Shown: positions 1 through 8,836, numbered from the stretch's first letter. The stretch is 28,254 nt of DNA from Syntrophaceae bacterium UBA6109 (GCA_002428445.1 DIWJ01000059.1:1-28254); one strand, 5' to 3'. Notes: generated by a model from the letters alone, not told the origin. Program-made: numbers and translations.

Positions 1-2261
1 ACGCCCGTGAGGCTGACCTCGTCGGACCCGAGACGCGAAGAGACGGTCGGCAGATCGCTGCCCGCCGCGTCGGTCGACAGGTCATAGACCCGCGTGCCGC
101 TCACGGTCGTGTCCCGTTTCGTGATCGCGGCTCTGGCGGTGCCGGTCCCGGGAACATCGCTGTAAAACAGAGCGAACTTGTCCGCGTCTCCGCCGCCGAT
201 GGTGAAGCCGCTGTAGTTGATCGTTTTGTCCGTGCCTGCGTTCTTCGTGTCAAAGCTGGCCGTACCCGGGTTCAAGGTAACGTTGCCGCCGGCAGTGGGA
301 TTACCGATGAAAGAAAGCGAGGCAGTCGTCAGACCGTCGTAGACTTTGTCATTTCCTTGCGCGAACACCCACATGTAGGGAGTCAGCGTGCTGTTCGTTA
401 AGGTGAAGCTATGCGAATAATCCGTCGGCGTTGCGTACGAGTCCGGATTGTAGTAGATCCTGGCCGCACCGTCAGTCATGGTAACGCTGCCACCGGCAAG
501 AAAGGTCACGGTGCCGCCGGCGACCCCCGGTCCGGTACCATCACTGTCGGCACGCAGTACAACGTCGCCGCCGGTCGTCGTAATGACCGCCTTCACGTTT
601 ACGTCGCGTCCGGCGTCCGCTACAAAGCTGCCATTGGTGGCCGTAATTGCAGAATTCACGTTTACGTCCCGCAGAGCGCTCAACGTCAGAATCGATGGGG
701 GTGGCAAGGACGCAGATCGGTCCCAAGTGATCACTGCGTCTACGCTGATATCGCCATTCCCGCTTCCGCTTGTGCCGCTGTTTGTCGTGGTGATCGTAAC
801 ATCGGTGCCAAGGTTCAGAGCGGTCGTGATGGTGGTGAGATTCACATTGGCCGTGCCCTCGCCGGAATCCGGCGAGAAGACATCGGGATCGCCGCCGCTG
901 AACGATCCGCCGCTGTCCACCGCGCCCGTGATCGTCACGTCGGCCGGGTCAAGCAGCCATGTGCCGCCCTTGCCGTTCGGCGCGCCGGCACTGATGTTGA
1001 TGCCCGACACGTCCAGCCAGTGGCCGGAGGTTTCGATCAAGCCGCCGTCTCCGCCCTGCCTGCCGCCGCGCGCCACAATGCTGCCGTAAGCGCGCGTCGA
1101 GTCGTTTGCCCACAACACGACCTTGCCGCCGCTGCCCTTCGTGATGGCGTCAGCGTTGATCGCGGAATCCGCGCTCATGTAAATCGCGGAAGCATTCTGG
1201 ACGGCAGAGTTCGCGCCGTGCAGGTCGCCGCCGACCAGCACCGTGCCGCCGCCGGCGTCGCCGGACACATTGATATCGGCATGGTCGAAAAGGCCGACCT
1301 TCCCGCCAAGCAAATGGACCGTGCCGCCGGTCTGTCCCGCGCCGGTGCCGGACGCTTCGATCGTGCCGGACACCATCGTGGTGCCGGTTTCGGACTGAAC
1401 CGTTATCTCGCTCGCCTGCCCGCCGTTGGCGCTGAGGCGGCTGCCGGCTTCGAGGGTCACGTCCTGCTTCGCGCGCAGGACGATTTTGCCGTTTGCGTCC
1501 CGTACGACCTGGTCGGCATTGATGATGCCGGTGTTCCGAAGCGCCGCTCCGTAAATGCCGACTTCCCCGCTCTGCGCAAGGACCTTGCCGAGGTTGACGG
1601 CGGCGTTATTGCTCGCCGTGATTTCGACCCTTACCCCCGGCGTGCCGGAGTCGAAAATCTTCACCGACTGGCCGGCGGCCAGGATCACGTCGCCCTGCGG
1701 GCTGGTGATGATGCCACTGTTGGTGACGCCTGCTCCGACCAGGTAGACGCTGCCACCCGAAGGCGTGGTGATACTGCCCTGATTTTCCACCTTGCCGGCA
1801 AGCGGATTGGGCACGAAATTGAGCCGTCCCGCGAGAAAGTCCTGGTTGCTCAGGTTGAGCGTTGAGGCCACCAGCCCGGCCACGTCGATACGCGCGCCCT
1901 GCCCGACCAGGATGCCGCTCGGATTGATCAGGAAGACCCGGCCGTTCGAAGTCAGCGTCCCGAGGATGACTGAGGGATCGGGACCGACGACGCGATTGAG
2001 GACGCTCGAGGCGTTGTTTTGCTGGATGAAGCGAGTGGTTTCGTTCGTGCCGATCGAGAATCCCAGCCAGTTGATAATTGCCCCCGGGCTGTTGGTGATG
2101 CTTAACGTATTCCCCTGAGCGGAAAAGCTGGCCTGACCCTTAACCACGGTTGGATCATTGCCATTTGCCTGTGCTTGACCTGCGGCAAGGACGCAAGCAA
2201 TTGCAGTGGCCGCGGCTATCCGCCTCCATAGGGTCGAAACATGGATGCCCCCTGCTGTCAT
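1..2261 (-). CDS. Filamentous-haemagglutinin-like two-partner-secretion exoprotein, N-terminal part (runs off left edge)
   Basis: The frame is open from ATG at 2261 through to the window edge (about 753 residues, no stop), so the gene is cut by the window. Residues 1-32 form a signal peptide (WRR, then a hydrophobic run ending GQAQA). Residues 35-190 are the TPS/haemagglutination-activity domain: QQNNASSVLNR near 80-90, the NPSGI motif at 113-117 and VAGLVASTLNLSN at 127-139. A long glycine/asparagine-rich stretch with beta-helix character follows. From about residue 635 there are YDG/MBG-type units (KVYDGLTTASL, then a second at RVYDLSTDAAG). Family knowledge: such proteins are exported through a TpsB/FhaC-type outer-membrane pore and act as adhesins or matrix proteins. 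The partner pore is not in the window. A sigma-54 promoter lies about 220 bp upstream. Weak Shine-Dalgarno (GGGCGAGA) before the start. Cargo specificity cannot be told. Confidence 0.9.
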   Translation of the reverse strand, partial: MTAGGIHVSTLWRRIAAATAIACVLAAGQAQANGNDPTVVKGQASFSAQGNTLSITNSPGAIINWLGFSIGTNETTRFIQQNNASSVLNRVVGPDPSVILGTLTSNGRVFLINPSGILVGQGARIDVAGLVASTLNLSNQDFLAGRLNFVPNPLAGKVENQGSITTPSGGSVYLVGAGVTNSGIITSPQGDVILAAGQSVKIFDSGTPGVRVEITASNNAAVNLGKVLAQSGEVGIYGAALRNTGIINADQVVRDANGKIVLRAKQDVTLEAGSRLSANGGQASEITVQSETGTTMVSGTIEASGTGAGQTGGTVHLLGGKVGLFDHADINVSGDAGGGTVLVGGDLHGANSAVQNASAIYMSADSAINADAITKGSGGKVVLWANDSTRAYGSIVARGGRQGGDGGLIETSGHWLDVSGINISAGAPNGKGGTWLLDPADVTITGAVDSGGSFSGGDPDVFSPDSGEGTANVNLTTITTALNLGTDVTITTTNSGTSGSGNGDISVDAVITWDRSASLPPPSILTLSALRDVNVNSAITATNGSFVADAGRDVNVKAVITTTGGDVVLRADSDGTGPGVAGGTVTFLAGGSVTMTDGAARIYYNPDSYATPTDYSHSFTLTNSTLTPYMWVFAQGNDKVYDGLTTASLSFIGNPTAGGNVTLNPGTASFDTKNAGTDKTINYSGFTIGGGDADKFALFYSDVPGTGTARAAITKRDTTVSGTRVYDLSTDAAGSDLPTVSSRLGSDEVSLTG

Positions 2262-2492
2262 GATCGATCTCGCCCGTTCCAGACGCTCAAACCGTCGGAT
2301 GCAGAAGGCGACAGGAAAACCTGTCAGCTGGATGAAAAAGCTGAGACAAAGGCCGGTAACTGACTTCCGGGTTTTATGATGTTCCCCTTCAGATAGGCGG
2401 AAGCGGCTAATGTCTGGCAATTACATCCCTCTTTTCCGGTACTCCAAGAAAATGGCTGCTCGATGTTTCGCTTATCGTTCTATTTGTTGTAG

Positions 2493-2510
2493 AGCAAATG
2501 GCCGGCCAAT
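2493..2510 (-). promoter_or_regulatory. Sigma-54 (-24/-12) promoter, module 1, upstream of the exoprotein gene
   Basis: Reading the minus strand, the sequence is ATTGGCCGGCCATTTGCT: GG at 2507-2506, exactly ten bases, then GC at 2495-2494, matching the TGGCAC-N5-TTGCW consensus for RpoN. Predicted transcription start is near 2482, giving a leader of about 220 nt before the exoprotein ATG at 2261. The same element recurs at 9811 and 11344 with the same upstream geometry. Confidence 0.8.
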
Positions 2511-2525
2511 AAACGAAGAGATATC

Positions 2526-2538
2526 AAAAGTCTTGATT
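2526..2538 (-). promoter_or_regulatory. Possible IHF-binding site, module 1
   Basis: On the minus strand the sequence AATCAAGACTTTT matches the IHF consensus WATCAANNNNTTR at all but the last position. Its centre is 25.5 bp upstream of the -24 GG. In module 3 a weaker match (AATCAAAGATTCC, 11377-11389) sits at the identical offset; module 2 has only a poor match there. A DNA bend between enhancer and promoter is usual for sigma-54 systems, but this assignment rests on short motifs. Confidence 0.4.
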
Positions 2539-2607
2539 CGTCCTTTAATAACGGAGCATTGGGTCAGCAGAAGAGAATAGCAGGGCGGTTCGGAATGATT
2601 CGTTTGA

Positions 2608-2641
2608 CCTCGATATTTGGTGGAACCTCAGGATATGGAGG
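2608..2641 (-). promoter_or_regulatory. Upstream activator site (tandem dyads), module 1
   Basis: Two tandem 16-bp imperfect dyads at 2608-2623 (CCTCGATATTTGGTGG) and 2626-2641 (CCTCAGGATATGGAGG), separated by AA. The centre lies 118 bp upstream of the -24 GG at 2507-2506. The same paired-dyad block occurs at 9926 and 11459 with the same 118-bp spacing. Tandem dyads at about -140 are the typical binding site of a Fis-type sigma-54 enhancer-binding protein; the activator encoded at 11518-13497 is the obvious candidate, by inference. Confidence 0.75.
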
Positions 2642-2771
2642 GATTGAGGAGAAGCAAGACGGCAGGCATTCAGGAATGCAGGCGGAGCGGCCGCTCCATG
2701 GTGCCGGCCGCGCATCGAAAGTTCGCGGCGGAGAGCAACGCTCTCGATCTCTGCACCCCGAGGCCGCGTTG

Positions 2772-3644
2772 TCAGGCCGTTGAGCGTTTCCGATCTTCTT
2801 CCAGGAAATAGGCAAACTCCCCGCCCATGATGAGAATCATCGCAGAATAGTACACCCACAGAACGAAAACGACCACGGTGCTCAATGAACCATAGACAAT
2901 GGAGTATTCGACGAGATGGACGACATACCAGCCGAAAAGATGTTTGGCCAGTTCCCAGAGCAGACCGGTAAAGAGGGCCGCCTGAAGGGCAGATGCGAAG
3001 CGGATCTCCTTATTCGGGATGATTTTGAAAATCAAGAAAAACATGCAGACGGTAAGGACAAGGGGAAGCGGATATTTCAGGATCCACTGAATCGCCGGCC
3101 CCATCGCCACGGGAATCCGTCCCTGGTAACCTTGCAGGAAGATGACGGCATAACTGAGAATCATGCTCAAAAGGAGGAGGATTCCCGCCAGGTAAATCAT
3201 CAGGAGATCAATGCCGATTCCGCTCAACATTCCCCTGCTTTTTTTCACCTGGAACACGATGTTGAGAGCGATCCGCATGGAGCCGAAGACGCATGTCGAG
3301 AACCAGAGCAGACCTGAGAATCCCAGGACTCCCACGATCTGACGGTTCTGGACGACGTCCCTAAGGTATTTGACAATCTTTGGATCCAATGCGGGAGCCA
3401 CATCCCTGAAATAGGCGCGGCTATAATCGAGCACTGCCTGATCGTTGAAGAGATAAGCTCCGATCAATGCCAGTATCAGCATGACAAAGGGAATCAGGTT
3501 GATGAGGATATTAAAGGCAATCCCCGAAGATAAGAAGAAACCATTATCATCGTTGAATTTTCTCAGAGCCTGCCAGAGGAGACGGAAGTTCCCGAGAATT
3601 TTCTTGAGCCGTTTGAATCTCATGGAAACAGCATGATGTTCCAT
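2772..3644 (-). CDS. YihY/virulence factor BrkB family inner-membrane protein
   Basis: 290 residues, the usual size for the family. Six hydrophobic segments are visible: near residues 38-62 (FNILINLIPFVMLILALIGAYL), 105-130, 145-175, 195-215, 220-240 and 250-280, followed by the short acidic tail EEDRKR. The N-terminal motif SSGIAFNILINLIPF and the C-terminal YGSLSTVVVFVLWVYYSAMIL are characteristic of YihY/BrkB (formerly called RNase BN, a label now known to be wrong). Biochemical function is not established for the family; it is an integral inner-membrane protein. Start chosen at 3644 because AGGG lies seven bases upstream; an ATG at 3623 is possible. It lies 112 bp downstream of the diguanylate cyclase gene in the same direction, so could be co-transcribed. 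Confidence 0.9.
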   Translation of the reverse strand: MEHHAVSMRFKRLKKILGNFRLLWQALRKFNDDNGFFLSSGIAFNILINLIPFVMLILALIGAYLFNDQAVLDYSRAYFRDVAPALDPKIVKYLRDVVQNRQIVGVLGFSGLLWFSTCVFGSMRIALNIVFQVKKSRGMLSGIGIDLLMIYLAGILLLLSMILSYAVIFLQGYQGRIPVAMGPAIQWILKYPLPLVLTVCMFFLIFKIIPNKEIRFASALQAALFTGLLWELAKHLFGWYVVHLVEYSIVYGSLSTVVVFVLWVYYSAMILIMGGEFAYFLEEDRKRSTA

Positions 3645-3756
3645 TCCATAACCCTGCCTGGCCCATCAAAGCCCACCCAAATAAGAGGAGAAAATCATCG
3701 CGGGCGTTTGAACCTTCGCACTTCACTGAAAAATGCCATTCGTATCGCATCTTCCG

Positions 3757-5973
3757 TCAGGCACTTTTGAAGATCCGGTATCGGTCCCGTCCCGCCTGCT
3801 TGGCCTGATACATGGCGATATCGGCATTTTTCAGGAGGCTAGCCTCATCTGTCCCATCATGGGGATAGACGGCGACACCGATACTCGTTGTCACGGTGAG
3901 TTTATGGAGATCAATAAGAAAGGGGTTGCGGAAACCGTCAACGATCTTCTGTGCAACCCGGATCGCATCTTCGATTCCCTTCAGGTCGGGAAGGATCAGC
4001 ACGAACTCATCGCCGCCGAAGCGCGCAACGGTATCGCCCTTCCTCAGTGCTGCACTTAGCCGCTCTGCCGCCGCTTTGAGAAGGAGATCTCCCACATCAT
4101 GGCCCAGGGTATCGTTCACGCCCTTGAAATTGTCGAGGTCGAGCATGACGACGGCAACACCCTTTTGATTCCTCGGCGCCTGGGCCAGGGCAATGGCCAG
4201 GCGATCGGAGAAAAGCTTCCGGTTGGGAAGACCCGTCAGAAAATCATGGTGGGCCATCTGCCGGATCATTTCCTCGGTCTGTTTGCGGTCGGTGATGTCG
4301 CGGAGAATCCCCACGGCATGCCAGGCGCCCTTCATATGTATCGCTGAAAGCGAGAGCTGCACGGAGATTTCCCTCCCATCTTTTCGGCGGGCCTCCAGGT
4401 CGGTTGTCCTGCCTACTGCGGTGCCCTGTCCTCTCTGCCGAAATGCGGGGAAGGCGGCGTGGTACGCTCCATGATAATGCAGGGGCGCTATGAACTCGTG
4501 CAATTTTTGGCCAATGGCTTCGGCACTCGTGTGGCCGAGCATACGCTCGGCGGCAGGGTTCCAATAAGATATCCGGCCTTCCGGATCCATCATGAGAATG
4601 GCGTCCTGAGCGGAGTCGGTAATGGCGCGCAGGAGCGATTCGCTCTCCCGCAACGCTTCCTCCGCCCGTTTGCGCTTGGTGATGTCCATCGAGTTTCCGA
4701 GGATGGCCGGCCGGCCCTCATGCATGATGAAAGTGACCGTTTCCAGAATCCAGCGGGCTTCCCCCTGTTTCGTGATGATCCTGAATTCATAGGGGGTACT
4801 CGTTTCACCAAACAGCATGGCCCTCGCATGCTGCCTTACCTTTTCGCCGTCTTCCGGGAAAATCAATAGCCCCGCTTCCCGCCCCAACAGCTCTTCCTTT
4901 GCATAGCCTGTATGGGATGCCAGATAGGAATTCATGAAACGGAACTTGCCGTCCTGCACCACATAAACGCCGGCGATGGATTTTTCGGTAAGCGACCTGT
5001 AGAGTTCTTCACTTTGCCGAATGACCTCCCGGGATCGTTCGGTAATATGGATAACGCCTGAAAAGATCAAGATCAACAAGCCGGCGGAAATCGTCGCCAG
5101 GATGCCGATCCATCGGTAAGTCATGATACGGCCTGTCGGAGTCAAAAGCACAATCGACCATCCGCCGCTGTCAATCAGCGTCCTGGAGACGAAATAATTC
5201 TCTCCTTCTAAAGTGACTTCCATGCCATCGGCAATTTTCTCTTCATGAAAAGAGACTTCAGAGATTTTATCGCCGAACTGCCGGGAAGCAATCAATTTTC
5301 CCCGCGCGGCTTCGTCCAGCGGCCAGAGACTCTTCAGAACCATTGAAGGCATGCTTGACAGGAAGATAATGCCCTCCGGGCTGACGAGAAAGCAAAATGT
5401 GTATTCGCTGAAAAAGGTCTCCATGTCGTCAAGATCCTTTTTCACCGCGACCACGCCCACCACTTTACCTGAACGATCCTCAACCGGATAGCCTGCATAG
5501 AAACCCCTCTTCCCGGAAGTAAAGCCCCACGCAAAATAGCGAGCGGACTGTCCCTTGGCCGCTTCCTGAAAATAAGGGCGGAAATGATAGGATTTCCCCA
5601 AAAAGCTGTCCGGATCGCGCCGGTTGGAGGATGCCACGGTCATACCGTTGATATCCATCACGTAGGACACGGAGGCGTTCAAGGCGGAATTGTACCTGTC
5701 CAATGTGTTGTTGGCATATTCGATCTCCCGAGCTCCCCTGGCCAGCAGTGCGGGCAGGATCAAGGGAGAGCCGGACAGGGCCTTGACGGCCCGTTCGATG
5801 CCCGTGAGTTCGGAGGATACATGGATGGAGACGACCGATGCCGCCGCCCTGTTTTCTTTGATGACTTGCTGCCGGGCGTTATCGCCGAGACGGTCCACTG
5901 CGAACCAGCCGGCAACGGCCACAATCAGCAGGAGAATACCCGATAATGCGTATAAATAACGTCTCGTCTTCAT
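3757..5973 (-). CDS. Membrane-anchored Cache-PAS-PAS-GGDEF diguanylate cyclase
   Basis: 738 residues from ATG at 5973 (GGAGAG 10-15 bases upstream; an upstream TTG at 6018 is less likely). Order: transmembrane helix near 7-27; periplasmic double-Cache sensor about 40-290 (YHFRPYFQEA, FYAGYPV are typical dCache strands); second transmembrane helix about 295-315; two PAS domains about 340-450 and 455-575, each closed by a DIT-K/R PAC motif; GGDEF domain to the C-terminus. The active-site motif FGGDEF is intact, and the product-inhibition I-site RxxD (RKGD) sits five residues before it, so the enzyme should make c-di-GMP from two GTP and be feedback-inhibited. Ligand of the Cache domain unknown. 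The next gene upstream is an HD-GYP phosphodiesterase that would hydrolyse the same messenger. Confidence 0.93.
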   Translation of the reverse strand: MKTRRYLYALSGILLLIVAVAGWFAVDRLGDNARQQVIKENRAAASVVSIHVSSELTGIERAVKALSGSPLILPALLARGAREIEYANNTLDRYNSALNASVSYVMDINGMTVASSNRRDPDSFLGKSYHFRPYFQEAAKGQSARYFAWGFTSGKRGFYAGYPVEDRSGKVVGVVAVKKDLDDMETFFSEYTFCFLVSPEGIIFLSSMPSMVLKSLWPLDEAARGKLIASRQFGDKISEVSFHEEKIADGMEVTLEGENYFVSRTLIDSGGWSIVLLTPTGRIMTYRWIGILATISAGLLILIFSGVIHITERSREVIRQSEELYRSLTEKSIAGVYVVQDGKFRFMNSYLASHTGYAKEELLGREAGLLIFPEDGEKVRQHARAMLFGETSTPYEFRIITKQGEARWILETVTFIMHEGRPAILGNSMDITKRKRAEEALRESESLLRAITDSAQDAILMMDPEGRISYWNPAAERMLGHTSAEAIGQKLHEFIAPLHYHGAYHAAFPAFRQRGQGTAVGRTTDLEARRKDGREISVQLSLSAIHMKGAWHAVGILRDITDRKQTEEMIRQMAHHDFLTGLPNRKLFSDRLAIALAQAPRNQKGVAVVMLDLDNFKGVNDTLGHDVGDLLLKAAAERLSAALRKGDTVARFGGDEFVLILPDLKGIEDAIRVAQKIVDGFRNPFLIDLHKLTVTTSIGVAVYPHDGTDEASLLKNADIAMYQAKQAGRDRYRIFKSA

Positions 5974-6066
5974 GCGCGAGATCTCTCCGGCAGGCGAAGA
6001 TGCATCAGGGTTTCTCAAGAGCGGCCCCTTCCGGTTGAAGAACCGATATTCTCTGCGGGATTGGCA

Positions 6067-8307
6067 TCAGCATGGCAGTTGATAGCCTCTCTCCCGAAAC
6101 AATCTCAGGCAGGCATCCGCCACACCTGTGTCATAAAGCGTTCCCCTGTTATGCCCAATCTCCTCAAGGGCTGCATCCATTCCCAGGGCGGGACGGTAGG
6201 GACGGTGGGAAGCCATTGCCTCCACCACGTCGGCCACAGCCAGAATGCGGGCCGCCATAAGGATGTCATCCCCCTTCAGATTTCTTGGATAGCCCGAACC
6301 ATTCATCCGTTCATGGTGCTGGTAGACGATCTCGGCCAGCGGCCATGGGGATTCCACATCCCGCAGCAACTCGTACCCTTTCAGGGGGTGCTCCTTGATG
6401 AGGGAAAACTCAATGTTTGTCAGCTTGGCGGGTTTGGACAATATCTCAGCCGGGATCGATAATTTTCCGATATCGTGGATGGAAGCCGCCATCCGGATCC
6501 CTTCGACCTGATCGTGAGGCAATCCCATCTCCGCGGCAATGGCAACGGCAAGGCCCGCCGACCGGAGTTGGTGACCGGCCGTATAGGGATCTCTCGCCTC
6601 CACGGCGGATACCATGACCTGAATGGTGGCCCCAAATGCTTTCCTGAGACTTTCGAGGGTATCCTTGAGTTTTTCCTCGGCGTTTCTGCGCTCAGTGATG
6701 TCGCGGCTCAATGAAATGATGCCGGTGAGCTTCTTTTCATTGTCCCGTACCATTGACACATGGTTCTCCAGCCACACGGTGGAACCGTCTTTCCTGAATT
6801 CCTCCAACACCAGGATGCGGGTTCTGTCGGGGTTTGCTTGCCCGCTGGCTTCCAATTTCAGCTCTTCTTCAAGGGCCCTGGCAACGATCGAAAGGGATTC
6901 AGGCGTCATGATCTGTTCCATGGTTTGAGACATGGCCTCTTCAGCCGTGTATCCCCGCAGTCGGATGACGGACGGGCTGACGTAGGTAAAACGCAAATTC
7001 AAGTCCATGACCGTTATCACGTCCGCCATGTTGTCAACCACCATCCGGTATATCTCTTCGGTTCTTCCGAGAACCGCCTCCGCCCTTTTGCGCTCGGTGA
7101 TGTCCCTGATGCAGACAAGATTCGCAGAAACGTTGCGGAAATTGATCTTTCCCCCGATGCTCTCCACCCAGATGTCTCTGCCCGTCACCGAACGCAGCCG
7201 GTATTCGGAAGGAAATCCCATTTTATCCGCCTTGACCGCTTCGAGATCCGCCGCCGCCTTCTGAAAGGAATCGGGGTGGAGATATTCAACCATGTTGTGA
7301 CCGGCGAATTCTTCAGGCCGCTCGAATTCAATGATCTTTGCCGCCGTGCGGTTGGCGAAAAGGATGGCCCCGTCCCAGTTGAGAATGAGCATTGCGTCGT
7401 GCATATAATCAATCAGGGAACGGAACAGGGCTTCACTTTCCCGCAACGCTCCCTCCGCCCGTTTGCGCTCGGTGATGTCGCGAATGTTGCATTGCACCAA
7501 CCTCGCCCGGTCGACGAGATAGATATCCGTATCGATATGCTGCCCGGACTTGGTTTTTGCCGGAACATCATCGTACTTGATCATGCCGCTCCTGTTCAAA
7601 TCCTGCATGGCCGTCTGGAAATCTCCCAGATCGAGCAACACGCCGATGTCCTGAAGCTTATTCCCGATGCTCTCCTTTTGGGTGTAGCCCAGCATCTTCT
7701 CGGTGGCCGGATTGGCATGGGTTATCTTCCCTTCGCGTTTTTCGAGGAGCACGATCCCGTCGCTGGCGGTCTCAAAAAGGCGCCTGAATCGCTCTTCAGA
7801 TTCCATCAGTAAGTCTTCCAGCCGCTTGCGTTCCGTGATGTCCTCGATGGCGAGAAGAATCATCCTGGCGTCGATATCTTTCCGATATACCTGGCGGGCA
7901 TTGAGCAACATGACCTTATGGCCGATGTCCTGGAAATCATGGGTGACCTCAAAGTCGTCGAACGTTTCTTTTTCAGGAAGGATTTCTTCAAGCAGTTCCC
8001 GAAGTATGGGAATATCCCACTGTTTGTTTCCAAGGTCATAGATGAAACAGCCGATTGTCTCACCGGGAGTTGCTTTAAAGGTTCTGTAAAAGTTACGGTT
8101 CGCCGAAATGATCTTCAGGCCCGCATCCAGAACCAGAAGGGGCTCTCGAATCGTCTCCACAATGCTTTCGGCATAGTGGCTGATCTCCGTAGCCGCAAGC
8201 GCCGTCAATAAATTCCCGGTTATTGATTCCTTCAGTTCGGCATTTTGCGAATGCAATTCTGACAGTTCGCGAACAAGCTGTTCTCTCGTCTTCTCATGAT
8301 CTTTCAT
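6067..8307 (-). CDS. Multi-PAS HD-GYP cyclic-di-GMP phosphodiesterase
   Basis: 746 residues if started at ATG 8307 (MKDHEKTREQLVREL, a common opening of such proteins); an in-frame ATG at 8409 would add 34 residues but the extra segment looks non-coding. A short N-terminal coiled coil is followed by four PAS domains, each ending in a DITERKR/DITERRN-type PAC motif, then the HD-GYP domain: GHQLRSAGLA, HDIGK with metal-binding H611-D612, HHERMNGSGYP and ILAVADVVEAM. These are the residues needed for hydrolysis of c-di-GMP to pGpG/GMP. No transmembrane segment, so cytoplasmic sensing. It precedes the diguanylate cyclase gene by 93 bp in the same direction, giving a synthesis/breakdown pair. Sensed signals are unknown. 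Confidence 0.92.
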   Translation of the reverse strand: MKDHEKTREQLVRELSELHSQNAELKESITGNLLTALAATEISHYAESIVETIREPLLVLDAGLKIISANRNFYRTFKATPGETIGCFIYDLGNKQWDIPILRELLEEILPEKETFDDFEVTHDFQDIGHKVMLLNARQVYRKDIDARMILLAIEDITERKRLEDLLMESEERFRRLFETASDGIVLLEKREGKITHANPATEKMLGYTQKESIGNKLQDIGVLLDLGDFQTAMQDLNRSGMIKYDDVPAKTKSGQHIDTDIYLVDRARLVQCNIRDITERKRAEGALRESEALFRSLIDYMHDAMLILNWDGAILFANRTAAKIIEFERPEEFAGHNMVEYLHPDSFQKAAADLEAVKADKMGFPSEYRLRSVTGRDIWVESIGGKINFRNVSANLVCIRDITERKRAEAVLGRTEEIYRMVVDNMADVITVMDLNLRFTYVSPSVIRLRGYTAEEAMSQTMEQIMTPESLSIVARALEEELKLEASGQANPDRTRILVLEEFRKDGSTVWLENHVSMVRDNEKKLTGIISLSRDITERRNAEEKLKDTLESLRKAFGATIQVMVSAVEARDPYTAGHQLRSAGLAVAIAAEMGLPHDQVEGIRMAASIHDIGKLSIPAEILSKPAKLTNIEFSLIKEHPLKGYELLRDVESPWPLAEIVYQHHERMNGSGYPRNLKGDDILMAARILAVADVVEAMASHRPYRPALGMDAALEEIGHNRGTLYDTGVADACLRLFRERGYQLPC

Positions 8308-8423
8308 AGAATTACCCGGAGTCAGGCTTTTTTGGCGGAATTTACCTAACCTCCCAAACACGCGGCTCTCAGAAATCCAGGATTCGGTTGGGGATGCCAA
8401 TGCGGGCATCGCCCCTACCGCTG

Positions 8424-8469
8424 CAATGCCTGGCCGGTGTCGTCCAGGGCGTCACCAGGCCAGGCATTG
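8424..8469. repeat. Long perfect inverted repeat (hairpin) between the BON gene and the HD-GYP gene
   Basis: CAATGCCTGGCC at 8424-8435 is repeated exactly as its reverse complement GGCCAGGCATTG at 8458-8469; after one bulged base the stem extends by four more pairs (GGTG/CACC), leaving a loop of about 13 bases. It lies 53 bp downstream of the BON gene stop. Neither side is followed by a T-run, so it is not a standard intrinsic terminator; it may protect the 3' end of the upstream mRNA or be an intergenic REP-like element. Only one copy was seen. Confidence 0.7.
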
Positions 8470-8521
8470 GTCACCGCCGTCAACAGCGGTTGTCACATTC
8501 CATCGGAAGAATACCGGTCGC

Positions 8522-8836
8522 CTATTTCACGATCAGATCATTCTTCACGGATTTTACCCCTTTGACGCTCCTTGCGATTTCAACCGCTTTATCGACGGCC
8601 TTTTGCGAATTCACAAAGCCGCTCAGCTGGACCGCGCCCTTGAAAGACTCGACGCCGATCTTGAATGACTTGAGAAAATCATCCGCTGCGAGCAGAGATT
8701 TTACCTTGGTTGTAATAACCGAATCGTCAACGTATTCACCTGCACTTTCACTTGTGCGTGTCGATGCGCAGGCGGCAAGGGTGGCGATCAACATCAGCAG
8801 AACCAGGAAGTGGATAACGATATTTCTCTTTTTCAT
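8522..8836 (-). CDS. BON-domain lipoprotein (OsmY-like, single BON)
   Basis: 104 residues. The N-terminus MKKRNIVIHF plus a hydrophobic stretch ending LAAC is a lipoprotein signal with cysteine at residue 23. The mature part is one BON domain: VDDSVITTKVKSLLAADDFLK, then GAVQLSGFV and a VKGVKSVKNDLIV ending, closely following the family pattern. BON proteins sit in the periplasm or on membranes and are typically induced by osmotic or envelope stress; E. coli OsmY has two BON domains, this one has one. The start is well placed, AGAGGAG being eight bases upstream. It lies 154 bp downstream of the small membrane peptide gene in the same orientation, another stress-type product. No sigma-54 motif was found directly upstream. 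Confidence 0.9.
   Translation of the reverse strand: MKKRNIVIHFLVLLMLIATLAACASTRTSESAGEYVDDSVITTKVKSLLAADDFLKSFKIGVESFKGAVQLSGFVNSQKAVDKAVEIARSVKGVKSVKNDLIVK

Larger units (their letters stand above)
2262..2771. other. 510-bp intergenic region upstream of the exoprotein gene
   Basis: No convincing gene. It holds the sigma-54 promoter and upstream activator site of module 1 (listed separately), about 220 nt of predicted untranslated leader between promoter and exoprotein start, and, toward the YihY gene, a perfect 14-bp palindrome GGAGCGGCCGCTCC at 2684-2697 of unknown role. Short open frames crossing this region are translations of the regulatory module and look non-coding. Confidence 0.6.

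Noticed and set aside
411..1865. A 484-codon plus-strand open frame
   Set aside because: It lies opposite the exoprotein gene; its product is Arg/Ala/Gly-rich with no recognisable domain, while the minus strand gives a clear TPS/YDG protein.
2684..2697. Palindrome GGAGCGGCCGCTCC as the YihY terminator
   Set aside because: It is 75 bp past the stop, has no loop and no T-run; too little to name a function.
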